DNA from: Durusdinium trenchii
Taxonomy: Eukaryota; Sar; Dinophyceae; Suessiales; Symbiodiniaceae
Direction of reading: 5' to 3'
DNA length: 64,000 bases
Assembly: GCA_963970005.1 (NCBI GenBank)
Contig: CAXAMN010015335.1
Location: 858,734-922,733, forward strand
Positions 1-10,639 of the stretch are shown in pieces. A model generated the notes under the pieces. It was not told the DNA's origin. It saw nothing but the letters and a program-made list of their open reading frames with translations, and did not search any database. A program made the translations under genes and the position numbers. The first letter of the stretch is position 1, and every line of letters begins with the position of its first letter.

Positions 1-256
1 ACAAGCCCAATAGTTCAAAAATTATTAAACTCTTCAGTGTCTAGGTAATATTATACACGATTGACGCCTGAAACCACCCCCTATAGAGCGTCTGGGTTTT
101 GTTCCGATCCTTCTTGAGGTCTTTGACTCCGAACGGTGGGGATGCCGGGCTGCTGAAGCACCTGAGCCGCCTCCTGCGTCCGAACGGTGAGGACCGGGAG
201 GGACTGACCAGTCCATTCGCCCCGATGGGGGCGCATGGAACATGCATGCCCCAAAG
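1..256. other. Left edge, GC-rich patch of uncertain coding status
   Basis: Positions 120-240 are clearly richer in G+C than their flanks and are open on both strands. The plus frame gives a hydrophilic peptide with LLKHLSRLLRPNGEDRE; the minus frame is rich in Arg and Ser. I cannot choose between an exon on the plus strand and plain GC-rich sequence. Nothing else is recognisable before the fold-back repeat that begins at 257. Confidence 0.25.
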
Positions 257-349
257 CCTAGGGCTCCAGTCGTACCTTCTAAGAAGGTGGGACTGGGGTG
301 GGTTTAAAGGGTCCAAATACCTTCTGAGGAGGTACTTGGAGCCTTAGGG
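257..349. repeat. Fold-back element, family B, copy 1
   Basis: The ends are inverted copies (cctagggctcc and ggagccttaggg). Inside are two short palindromes of the form ACCTTCTnAGAAGGT, the second being accttctgaggaggt. The layout matches copies at 7255, 37434, 42337 and 44052. This copy has lost the flanking TA seen at three of the others. Confidence 0.8.
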
Positions 350-790
350 AAAAGCAACTTGAACCTGAATTTGATGAATCAACCGCCGAAGGTTGCCAAG
401 ATGGACCCGGAGTGGACTCCTTTTTAGAGGTGGAACTTACGGCGTCAATTCTCATTAAACCCCTCATCATTCAAGGTTGGTGCCCATGGTCGAGCAGTCG
501 GTGCGCCCATGCCAAGATTGATTCAAAACCACGCGTTTGCGCTTGAAGAACGTCTTCAATCTATTGTCTGCAGACTTGTTTCACCATGCTATGCACTTGT
601 CACCCCACTTGTCACCGCATTAGCAAAGAAACCGAGTGCGACTCATAAGTCCTGCCAAACATTCTTACTGAGGTGGGCGTTGCTCCCCTCCCCTCCAACC
701 ATGACATGCCGCACCGCGGTCCCGCTGACAACAAGTCTCTCAGCAAGCCAGGACTTAGGAGAAAGAAGCCCGTGACATCAAACAAAAGTA

Positions 791-872
791 TCAGGACCTT
801 CAAGGGCTGTCCTGGCTGGAGGTCCCTTAGTAGTGTGGGGGCTTCCATTGGTGACCTAGTTGAAGGTGCTGG
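791..872. repeat. Fold-back MITE-like element, family A, copy 1 (diverged)
   Basis: It starts tcaggaccttcaaggg and ends ggtgctgg, is bounded by TA on each side (789-790 and 873-874), and keeps the internal gtcctggctgg and tagtgtggggg blocks of the family. The arms are more diverged than in the copies at 10551 and 41509, so this is likely an older insertion. Confidence 0.7.
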
Positions 873-879
873 TAGGAAT

Positions 880-3200
880 TCTCAAGTGTTGTGGATCTCG
901 CATATGCCCCGCGGGCCGAAGTGTGTTTGCCAAGAAAATGTACCTTTGCCAGGGATGTTCTTCATACCTGTTTGTGGGTCCTCCTTAAGATTCTTGGCTC
1001 AACCCCAAAGAGGTGGTTAATGTATACCTAGATTTCATTGCACTTGGGTCTCGACATCCTGATTAAGTCTTACACTCACTGAAACAAATAGATCATGAAA
1101 CTCTCTATATACAAGTGGGGCCTGCTCAGCGTCCATGATTGTCTGAGGGAGGGTACTGATGTTGTTGGAAGTTGGTTGTTCTTGTTTCGTTGATCGTTGT
1201 GGGTTGCGGAGCAGGTCCTGACTGGTGAAGCAATCCCTTGCCCTACGGGGTTCCTAGAAACCAAGAGAAGTTGAGAGACCTGAACGTTCGGATCCTTTTT
1301 GGTGGTACATGTGGGTGGGCGATATATAGGGCTGTTCAACCTCTCTTGGAAAATAACGAATGACCCCAACATCTGAACCCGTCCCGCAACGAGTGGCGCC
1401 GCGCCTCCCATTGTGCACTCTGCAACAGCTCCAAATTCAGCACGCGCGTGCTCCGCGTGCTCCGCTCTGGCATCGTGAGCCATGGCGAGCTTAAGCGATG
1501 CAAAACAAAAGTTCCAGAATTGAACAATCCCCATGGGATTCCCAATCGGGGGGCAACCTTGAAAGGGTTGGTCCACAGGCTTCCCGCAAAATCCTGCATG
1601 CTGCTGGATAAAGGGCTTGACCTTGGTCGACACGTCCCGCAATCTTGTCCCGTCAATCTTGTCACACCTTCAGCCATGGACGAGCACGCTCAATGCAGGT
1701 AGATATGGCAGTCCCATGGAGTGTCTGGGTACTGAATGTAGACTCTTGATCAATGAACACCCCCGACGAAGAGGTTTTACAAGCCAAATAGTTGGTCTTA
1801 CTATGTTTTCCTATAACTTTACTAATCAAGAGTCTACATTATCTCCATTGTAGGCAATAAAACTGAACAATCACAACAACCCTCCAAGTTTCGATGCGAC
1901 ATGCTGCGCCGCCGAAACACATGGTTGATCGAGAATATCATCGCACTCAGCTTGTACAGCGACCCTCCTCAATTGATGCGTTTCTCGGACCCAACGGTAA
2001 AATTTGTTTCAAGACTACCCCTCAATTGCTTGAAAGCGATGTACCTGACTTTCCATGATTCAGGACCCCTGCTTCATGTTTTCCGGGAAGAAACCCATCG
2101 ATGCCCGAGTGTGTTCAATTTGGCTCATGAGTTATGAACATGCTTTCCCTATGGCAGCAGTTGTGTTTTGTGGGTGATTTTCGTTCCTGCCAACTCCCTC
2201 TGTCCACCGCCTTTTTGCTGGTTCCACGCGGCAAAAATGGCATCGATGGCGCCAGGGCTTGGCCCAGGCGGAGCGGCGAGGAGTGAAACGGGAAGGACGC
2301 GTGGCACGAGGAGGACGCGTATATATTCCCATAATCTGAGATTCTGTGATCATCTGCCATTGGAACTGCATTATAGAATAGGGGAGACCTTCAAAGGCCC
2401 CTGTAGAAAGACCACCGTATAGATAAACGACCTACAGAAACACGGGGACTTGGGGGGGGAGTTTGGAGGTCTCCCTATGTCTCCCTACTGGTCATACAAA
2501 CCCGAAATGCCGGTGGATCAGCCCCTGGAGTTCGACCTCACTCAAGCCACTTGGCGCCGCTGCGCCTCGGAAGCCCGACGGACTTCGTGTGGGTGGTATA
2601 AAGTCTCAAAGGCACCGGGAATCCGATGTTTCACATCGCATGTGACGGATGTGTTTGTTCCGCCAGACCAGTGCTTTTTGCTTCAGGTTCCATGAGTTCC
2701 GTGGGTCTCTTCCAGGGCGTATTCATGTGGGTTCCGTGGGGAAGTGCCCTAAGACTTTGGGGCCCAAACCCATGGAAAGGGTGGTGTTCAACCGTGAAAT
2801 GGTTCCGGGCATACCCTCGGTTTGGTCACACACATGGCACGAGTGGCATGGTTCGAACGTGTCACCAGTTCTTTTTAACTAAATGGACTAGTACTGATCG
2901 CACAATAGTCTAACATGCATCAGTGACATCTCTGGATGCGGGCGGTCTCTGTGACAGCAATTGCCCGCCCCGGACCCGTCGCCGTTCCCCTCGGACGCTG
3001 CACCGCTTCGGAACCCTCTGGTTCTGGCGTTTTTTTTCGGAACGGGGGTCAGGGAAGTCCCTGATGCACCCAAAAAGATCTTCCAAAGCTTCCGGAGTCA
3101 CAGACCTCCAGATCCCCTCGGCTCCTCCCCTAGCGCACCTGTCTGGCTGACCTGGCAATGCAGCGGATTTAGGTTGGAAACAGGTTCCCTCCCTCAAAGC
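880..3200. other. Non-coding or unresolved, with isolated exon-like patches
   Basis: No gene can be supported. A partial family C repeat lies at about 1703-1732 (cccatggagtgtctggg). Two GC-rich patches are open and could be exons: 2500-2610 on the plus strand (PLEFDLTQATWRRC) and 2940-3160 on the minus strand (SVTPEALEDLFGCIRDF). The 188-codon minus frame at 1076-1642 matches nothing I know and has the composition of a chance frame. Confidence 0.4.
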
Positions 3201-3420
3201 TAGTAGTCAGTTAGTCGTCGTTTCAAGAGCCGGAGGACCGCAGTCATTGCCATGACCATGAACTGAAGGCAACACAGGTCTGTGTGACCCCGGCACGCTC
3301 GAGGTAGTTGCGGCCTCAGTGGCTCCAGCACACACGTGGAAGGTAAAGCAGAACCTTTTAGATGGAAAGGTCTCTCTCTCTCTATTTCTCTCTCGTGGTT
3401 CCCTTTCAGGGTGCACCATC

Positions 3421-3466
3421 TCCTTCCACACCTGCAAGGTCAAAGCAGGCAATGCTTCTTTCGCCT
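3421..3466 (-). CDS. Possible micro-exon, unknown protein
   Basis: On the minus strand a pyrimidine-poor but AG-ended acceptor (cttgcgctacag) is followed by about 46 bases encoding RGGQEAKEALPALTLQ and then a gtgtgg donor. The peptide has the charged/hydrophobic alternation of real coding sequence, and the frame stays open further downstream. No domain can be named. The opposite strand is also open, so the assignment is tentative; limits are approximate. Confidence 0.3.
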
Positions 3467-3830
3467 CCTGGCCCCCTCTGTAGCGCAAGTCTACTGCAGA
3501 ACATGCGCAAGGGATTGGCCGGGCCAAACGCCACACCGACACAAACGCCGCAGCACACTCACAGGAGAATTTGCAATCGGAGCATGTTCAATTGGAAGTT
3601 CGTTCATCGCGGCAACCATCCTGAGAAAATTAATCGCTTAAACCTTAAACCAAGAGCAGCTGCAAAGCTTGTGCTTTTCTGTAGGCAAGAAGGATGACTT
3701 TCTCATATCTGCTTCATTATACAACCTCGGAGGCCAACATTTTCTGAGTCGTTCCGGATGATGCCTGGGCTTGTCAGCAGAACCTAGCACCTAGCATTCC
3801 ATAAAGCCTCAGACCTATATTTAGCTTCTA

Positions 3831-3910
3831 CCAGCACCCTCGAACAGGTCTCCTCTGCAGGCTTTTCTAGAGTTAAAAGTCGCAGGTGGTGACCTGTTGG
3901 AGGGTCCTGG
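3831..3910. repeat. Fold-back MITE-like element, family A, copy 2
   Basis: The arms are ccagcaccctcgaacaggtc and gacctgttggagggtcctgg, flanked by TA (3829-3830, 3911-3912). The inverted symmetry runs out into the flanks (cttcta / tagaag), so the hairpin is longer than the usual family unit. The arm uses the aacaggt variant shared with the short copy at 27938. Confidence 0.85.
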
Positions 3911-3919
3911 TAGAAGATC

Positions 3920-6900
3920 CTGTCCAAATCTCAGCCGTTGCTCTTTAAATGAAAAGGCCTAAACATGGACCCTGACAAACCACTGGGTGGTTTGCATGAG
4001 AATAGGCTCACCCTCGGGTCGACAGGTTGATGGTCCATGGGAGCACCCCAAAATGACCTTTTGAAGGTTCCTAAGCGACCCTTAGGAGTTAGGAGGCTTA
4101 AGTGACCGAACCAACCAGGTGATCAAGTACGGTCACGAACTGAAGAACCAGGCTGATGTTGATGTTCCTGTTGATGACAGGTCGGCTTCCATCTAGCTGA
4201 AAGTCGCCCTCAGAAGGTATGACTGGAGGCCTAGGGCCATGAAAAGTTGGTCCACCAAAGATCCCGTGGTTTTGATTCACAGCCATACACCACAGCCATA
4301 CAGTTGACCCCTGACGTGGCGATGTGTCGCCGTGGCGGGTTGACCCCCCTGCGTGGGCGGCTGGCGGCTGGCACTCAAAGAGATGTCACAAGCCTAGCTG
4401 CGTTAGCATCATGTCAAGGGATGAACGAGTTGCGCCACCGAACTGAAAGGAACCAGACCCCCAACGACAAGCGACGACCATCAAGTGGTCCAGGGACCAC
4501 TTTTAAGACCAGCAGGGTTGGAAAGGCTTGAAAAGGAGGTGGAATGAGTCGAATGGACACTTAACAATCATGACCCGCTTGGGTACAGGGGAGGAGTTAA
4601 GTCACATCCACCGCTTGGGTACGCTGCAAATGAGCAAAAGTCACATCAGGGTGGCGAAAAGGTCACATCAGGTCAACATAGAACTGCAAGCAGTACGCGA
4701 AGGCCGCGAAGGGATGCAACAACTTGTGTCAGGCACATTGCATGTTAAATCCCAATAAGAATGCATGTAAAACATCTGCACCTGTTGATGTCATGTCATG
4801 GGCATTCGAAGCGATTCGCGCGGCGTGGCCGCCGCCCGAATCGGGCGCGTGAGCTCCAAGCCAAGGAGGGGAGCTCGATGGTGGTCGCCGCCTGAGTGAC
4901 TCAAAGAGGAGGGAGCAGTGACTGACTCGACCCGAAATGATCGACCTGGATCATGACCCTATCAACAAAAACAGGTACTTGTACCCATTTTCTGAGGTAC
5001 TTTATTACTTTGAGACTGTCAAATCGAAAGACATTCCAGGTATATAAGTCGATCGTTCGTTCTGTAAGTATGCTGCAATGACCCACTGCCATATATAGAT
5101 GACGATAAAAAGTATACGAGCTATTTCCAGGTCCCAGTGGATGGTGACTCGAGTCCTTCTCATACTGAGATCCCCAACCATCCTCGGCCCCTTTACTGGA
5201 ATGGATCCAACTGGACTGGGCTCGGCACATTCCATCTTGTTGCTCCACCCGGCCCTGCCCGAGACCCGATCGTGGCAGCCCAAAGAGCAACCTATCTGGG
5301 ACTGCCATGTGGAAAGGGATGACTTTGGGTATATGCATGATCATGTTCCAGTCCCATCAACTGTCTGTGTATCACGTAGCTACAGTAGTTTCCGTCAACG
5401 AGCATGGAGGGTTGCTTCGAATTCCGATAGAATCTGGAGGATATGAGCTTGTGTATTGACGTTTTGTACGAGTTGGGACTTCAAGAATTTGTGCAAGAGA
5501 AGGGCATTCCCCAGTATTTTTTGTGATGCTAAATTCAGTTACATACTGGACAACAACCACGCCATGTCGTCTGGCATTTCAGCATCCTTTTGGAAGGTAA
5601 TGGGTTGGATCATCGGCATAGCAGTTTGAGGGAAGTCTTTCACCCAAATATGAACGTGGGAACAGTTCACTTGCTGTAAGGGTTTCAGCATCCACCTAAG
5701 CTGTCCCCTTTTACCGGACCCTTGTTGTCAATCCAACATGGACGCCAAGCGCAGCGAGAGAGTCAGGATGAGGCATATGCCATCTGACATTCTCACCCGG
5801 GCAGTTCTACTGAGTCTATGTACTGGCAAGAGCAAGCTGAATGAGTACAATTCTTGAGTATAATCGGAGAGCCAACATGTGCCAAACGAATGGGACATTT
5901 TCCATTGCTGGACTCCACATTCCTCATGACGGGTACTGGCCCCCCCCCAATAGAAAACACATGGACCGACTCCATCACCTCTTTGTATCCCAAGAATCCA
6001 TCTGACCGCCATCCAGGCTGGCTCGCCTCATCTGCTAAGCTGGAACTCGAACTCGCCGGAGGAGATCCCAGGAGTCATGGCTGGTGCTTTTGATCGCTAA
6101 TCCCACTTGGGTCCGACCCCGGCTCGGACCCCGCGCCTGATCCTTTAGGTATAGCCCTGGCTAGGCTTAGCACATGTGGTGACCTGGAGATGGTGGTTGT
6201 ATAGTGGATATCGACCCACCACGGTGACGATTCCTCCTTCACCTCGCCTCCAGAGTGCTCCAGGTGTCCTGCGATCCAGACGTAACGGAGCGTGAACAGC
6301 GGAGGCAGCGGAGCCGTTAAGGGCGGCAACAGAGAGCCATCGGAACAGTGACCACTTTTAAAAACCTATGTATTGTATAATCAAATGTTCATCAACATCT
6401 GGTGGCTCTTACAAAACGACATGCCCATTCATTACATACATCACATTAATACAGCAATCAAACCAGTGATATATTGCTGCATAGCTATGATTTAGATTAT
6501 TTTATATACACACGTCACACATGCTATGAACATGCGCAGTATGGTGTTTTCTTTGTTAAGACTCCGGTCAGACTCTGTTCAATACTCCGTTCAACGACCT
6601 GACTTCCATGCTTGCCCGTTGAAAAAGACGGAAAAAGACCCACCACTGAGAGAGACAACATCCATCATTTGGCCGCGCTCGGTCTGAGAAAAACACCCTC
6701 AAAACAGAAAGACACGGGGGTTCCACTGGGCTCGTAGAACATCCAGGGTGTTTGGGATACACCCAAGGCAAAACACCCTCAGAAGCTTTGATGTGCCTTT
6801 GGTGTAGAGTGGATGGTCAGGTTGCAGGCCGACATCCATATCTCTAAGGCATATAGGTTACTGACTGTTACAGGTAGTGAGGCACCCTCAGTACTTGGCC

Positions 6901-7250
6901 TACATCGACCCGTGAAACGTCAATTCTGGGGACGAAAAAGCTTCATCCGGGCCTGTCACATCCTCCTACGACGGCTCAACCCATGGCATGCCGGCACGAT
7001 CCTGTCTTTTTTCAAATGCCCGAAACCATACCTAGGATGTCAACAGATCGTGCAATAAACGCATTATATTTCATGGTGATTCTATACTGTATTTGTAGCA
7101 CATCTATACCTTCAGGACTCGTTTCCCCCGACCCGTCGGTTGGAACGCCCACGTCGCCGCATCGCGTTGAAAAACTTGCCCGGTCCAGGGTGAAGAGTCT
7201 GGACGAACCTCGGTGCGCGTGGATGACTTTGACTGGGACTGGACGAGTTA
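3920..7250. other. Long region without a supported gene
   Basis: I see no exon with convincing splice signals here. Present are a GC-rich palindromic patch near 4805-4850, short AT-rich stretches at 6360-6530, and a 30-base motif around 4120-4155 (agtacggtcacgaactg, then agaaccagg) that recurs at about 7856-7885. The frames at 4901-5344 and 5728-6012 have no recognisable content. Confidence 0.5.
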
Positions 7251-7254
7251 TATA

Positions 7255-7345
7255 CCCCTAGGGCTCCAACCACCTCCTGACAAGGTGGTTGGGGTGGGTT
7301 TGGGGGCTCTAACCACCTTCTGAGGATATGGTTGGAGCCCTAGGG
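7255..7345. repeat. Fold-back element, family B, copy 2, TA-flanked
   Basis: Ends are cccctagggctccaacc and ggttggagccctaggg. TA precedes (7253-7254) and follows (7346-7347). The interior carries a caaggtggttggggtgggttt block shared with the copies at 257 and 42337. A near-complete, little-decayed copy. Confidence 0.88.
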
Positions 7346-8416
7346 TACATACGACCCGGCCATGCATATATGACACGGGAGTCCTCCCTGCAGTCCTCCC
7401 CATGTGTTTTTAGCTCCATTTGCATGAACTATGACGAATGGGACTGGAAGAGTGTAATACTACATTTACCCCATGTATGACCCTAATGTAGGTAACTGTT
7501 TCCAGTCCCATGGATGACAGGATGAACTGGTCCATGCGCTTAATTTCCAGGGACCAAAACTATAGGAAATAACATCAGTGCCCCCACTGCGCCACCCACT
7601 TGAGGTCTGCAAAAGGCACCAATAAAAAGATCTGTTGGATTCTGGTACATTCCAACAAAGGTTAACTGACCTTATAGGACCCTACAGGGGTAATTATGGG
7701 ATAGTCTATAGGGTCATTCAACCTCTGTTGGTTATTCATGATTGTACCACTACAGTAAGATTTATCATCAAATCACCCAGCTTCTTCAAGGCCATTTTGG
7801 AGTCCCATCCAGTGGCCTATACAACAGGGCCGTAACCAAGCACACCAGGATATCAAGTTCGGTCACGAACTGTCAGAACCAGGGCCCTAGGTGAACATGT
7901 CATACTGCAATTCTGCCAACCAAAAAACCACCCCTACCACCCACCCATAGGCCTTATATACTGAAGAATCAGGAACGATGGGACGCCGTCTCGCCCAGCC
8001 CCGAACCGAACCGACGGACGGACGTCTGCGTGCCCCGGCGGGTCTGGCCAGTCGCCGAACTCCGAATCCTCCGGTGGGACCGAGCAGACCGGGTGAATGG
8101 GACTGTCTCTTCTTGTTTTGTATATGGAAGAAGTGAAAGGCAGTGAAAGGGTTTGGGGGTCCCTGTTTTTCCCGAATCTGGAAGTTTTGGACCTGCATGA
8201 CCTCAGGTGAATTGGTGCAACAAATCCCAACTGATCACTGATGGGTAGATATGCCAGTCCCCATAGAGCGTCTGGGGAGGGATGATGTGTACGTCGCGTT
8301 CCATTCGGGTGTCCTTCTGTCTCAGTCGTCCTCTCGATTTATGGTTCGTTGTGTCGTTGTGGCGCCACACCTGATACTTGTTTTGATCGTGGCGCAAAGC
8401 GTTTCAAGTGTTCTAG

Positions 8417-8556
8417 TGGAGATCTTCTACGTAACACTTGATGATCTCCACCAGAAGATACTTGAAGATAGAATCATACATCTCCATTCAACATACTTCA
8501 TCATAAAGAGATACTAATTCAACATACATATTATGATAAAGTATGTTGAATTAGTT
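8417..8556. repeat. Two adjacent hairpins in AT-rich DNA
   Basis: The first hairpin, 8417-8452, pairs gtggagatc with gatctccac. The second has perfect 15-base arms, actaattcaacatac (8513-8527) and its complement at 8541-8555, around a 13-base loop. A further ttcaacatacttcat copy lies just upstream. Family and function unknown. Confidence 0.75.
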
Positions 8557-8568
8557 GAAGACCCCGTA

Positions 8569-8657
8569 GCTGGACCCTCCTGTCGGGGTGTCCTGGCTGG
8601 ACTACCCCACACTACCCCCCTAGGCTTCCAGACAGGGCACGCGTTGGAGGGTCCTGG
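8569..8657. repeat. Fold-back MITE-like element, family A, copy 3
   Basis: Begins gctggaccctcctgtcgggg and ends gttggagggtcctgg, flanked by TA at 8567-8568 and 8658-8659. The left arm belongs to the cctgtcggggtg subfamily, while the core (tggctggactaccccacac) is shared with copies at 10551 and, inverted, 19399. The right arm is diverged. Confidence 0.85.
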
Positions 8658-8659
8658 TA

Positions 8660-8780
8660 GTTGAATTACATTCAATACATTAGTTGAATACATTACTCAT
8701 TACTAATGTATTACTCATTATATACTCATTACTCATTACATTACTCATGGGTTGTATTACATTACTACTTACTTGAATTA
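8660..8780. repeat. Degenerate ATTACTC-type low-complexity repeat
   Basis: Imperfect reiteration of attactc, ttgaatac and attacatta over about 120 bases, directly beside the family A element. Expected product of slippage; no coding potential. Confidence 0.8.
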
Positions 8781-9544
8781 TGATGCAGTATGAGCAACCC
8801 AGAAACCTTGCACCCTCCGGACCGGAAGCTGCTCAAATTCGCACCTCCCCGTCGTCCCCAACAGGTCGGTCGTGTCGGGGTCAAGAACATGGGTAGACGT
8901 TCTTGCTCCCCAGCTATCATGACTATCATGGAGAGTTGGCTGAACATGACTGAACAACCGTCCCCCCTCATTGAGATCTCCGAAGGATCCAACAGTTGAG
9001 GTCCCAAACTCGCCAGGAATGGCTCAGGAACGATCCGGAAAGTCTCCCCAAGACCAGATCCATGATATGAGTATAGATAGTTCCTTAAATCATCTTTAAA
9101 TAATACATGCAGGGACTATAGTTACTTTGAATATATTTCATGAACAACAATATCACAAAAAACAAAAAACAAACATATATATTGTATATATATAATATAT
9201 ATAAAATAACAATAAATAAGTTCCTTAAAAAATCAAGGTCATAACATCGGGCTAAGAGTTGTATGCCACGTATGCAACTCGAACCCATAGGTGGACTAGG
9301 ATCCCAAGGGGCCTAAAAGGCCCGGACCTTCATCCGCCCCCGGGTTCCGCAGCTGACCGGGCCCCGCACACAGGCAACGCGGCAACAAAGTGAGAAGTTC
9401 CCCTAGAGTATCATCCTGGCTTCCAAAATTTCTATTGGGAGGCAACTTGCACACTGACTTTTTACAGTGTGCGCGTGCGGGGGTTGATTTCTCCAAGATC
9501 TCTTCACCGCCGCCGCGGTCTCCAGCACCCACCCACCAAAATAC

Positions 9545-9633
9545 TGACTGGTGCTTAGTGGGGAATAAGGGAATGAGCCCTCAATAGAGATTCTATTGGA
9601 TCCATTCCCTCATTCCCTGCTAAGCACCAGTCA
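9545..9633. repeat. 89-bp hairpin with long arms
   Basis: The left arm begins tgactggtgcttag (9545) and the right arm ends ctaagcaccagtca (9633). The pairing continues inward over about 32 bases with a handful of mismatches (gggaataagggaatga against ccattccctcattccc). The size equals family A, but the arm sequence is different, so it is a separate fold-back type seen once in this window. Confidence 0.85.
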
Positions 9634-10550
9634 ACAAAGAAAAAAACACGTCCACCTTCCGCCTGAGCTCTTCAATCTCGTGGGGCTGAGGCACGGAACA
9701 CGAGGGTCGTTGTGAGGGCCAGAAACTGCCGACCCCCAGCATGGGGCGTGGGTGGATGAGGTCGCGGATGTTTGGAGGCTTCCAATCACTTGAATTGAGA
9801 GACCATGGGATGTTTCTTCCAAGTCCAGGAATTCAGGGGGCCCTCCAGGAAGACTCCTGTAGAAATCCAAGGCAGCTGGGGTCTGGAGTCCAGAAAAGAT
9901 TGAAAGGACGCCTGTGGTAGGGTAGCCCAAAAGCGAGTCCTTATTGCAACATGTCTTTTGTTCCCAGCAAGATTTTTGCTGCGATGCTGATGTTGCTCAG
10001 TCTGTGCTGGCTTTTGATACTTCCAACTCCTTAGCAGAATTAGCCTGCCGTCCCAATTGACCAGTTCGTGACGGATGCTTTCCTGGGATTTCAACTGATT
10101 CAACATGCCTTCTTTTCGACATTTCAACCTGGTGGTCAGCCATGTACATGAACAGAATTGAAAACACACGACCAAACGATGAAGCTACAGCTCGCAATAC
10201 ACGGATCACAGCCATCAACAGCCAACGGCACAGGGCCCAGCCTCAGGTATCCTGGCAAAGCTTGGGGTCAGGCAACATGCAGCAACTGAATCTTGATTCT
10301 TGATCACTTGGTGGTGCAGCTTGAGCTTGCAAGACATCTACCATCAGCTTGCACATCCTTTACATACGTAGTATAGCGTGGCTTTCGACTGTTGGCTCCA
10401 GTACCACGGTGTAGGCCTTCGCGGCCGCCTTCGCGTACGTGGCTCCAAGTTCTCCACTTGGGTACGGGGCTCCTCTGAGGTCTCCTCGTCTACCCATCTC
10501 ATCGCCATCAATCGCTTCCCCCCAAAACATGGCCGTGGCGATTTAAAGTA

Positions 10551-10633
10551 CCAGGACCATCCAAGGGGTGTCCTGGCTGGACTACCCCACACTACCTATA
10601 GGCTTCCATTGGGCACCCCTTGAAGGGTCCAGG
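10551..10633. repeat. Fold-back MITE-like element, family A, copy 4
   Basis: Runs from ccaggaccatccaaggggtg to caccccttgaagggtccagg with TA on both sides (10549-10550, 10634-10635). It keeps the consensus core tactaccc-type block and ataggcttccattgggc. One of three well-preserved copies (with 30566 and 41509). Confidence 0.92.
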
Positions 10634-10639
10634 TATAGA

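Noticed and set aside
1076..1642. 188-codon minus-strand open frame
   Set aside because: No recognisable motif, mixed composition and no splice or start support; kept only as part of an unresolved region.
2100..2130. Relict dinoflagellate spliced leader (tttggctca)
   Set aside because: Only nine bases match the leader's 3' half and the rest does not; the same string is expected by chance in 64 kb.
8660..8780. Direct-repeat cluster as a CRISPR-like array
   Set aside because: Units are short, irregular and AT-only, with no spacers; a slippage product in a eukaryotic context.
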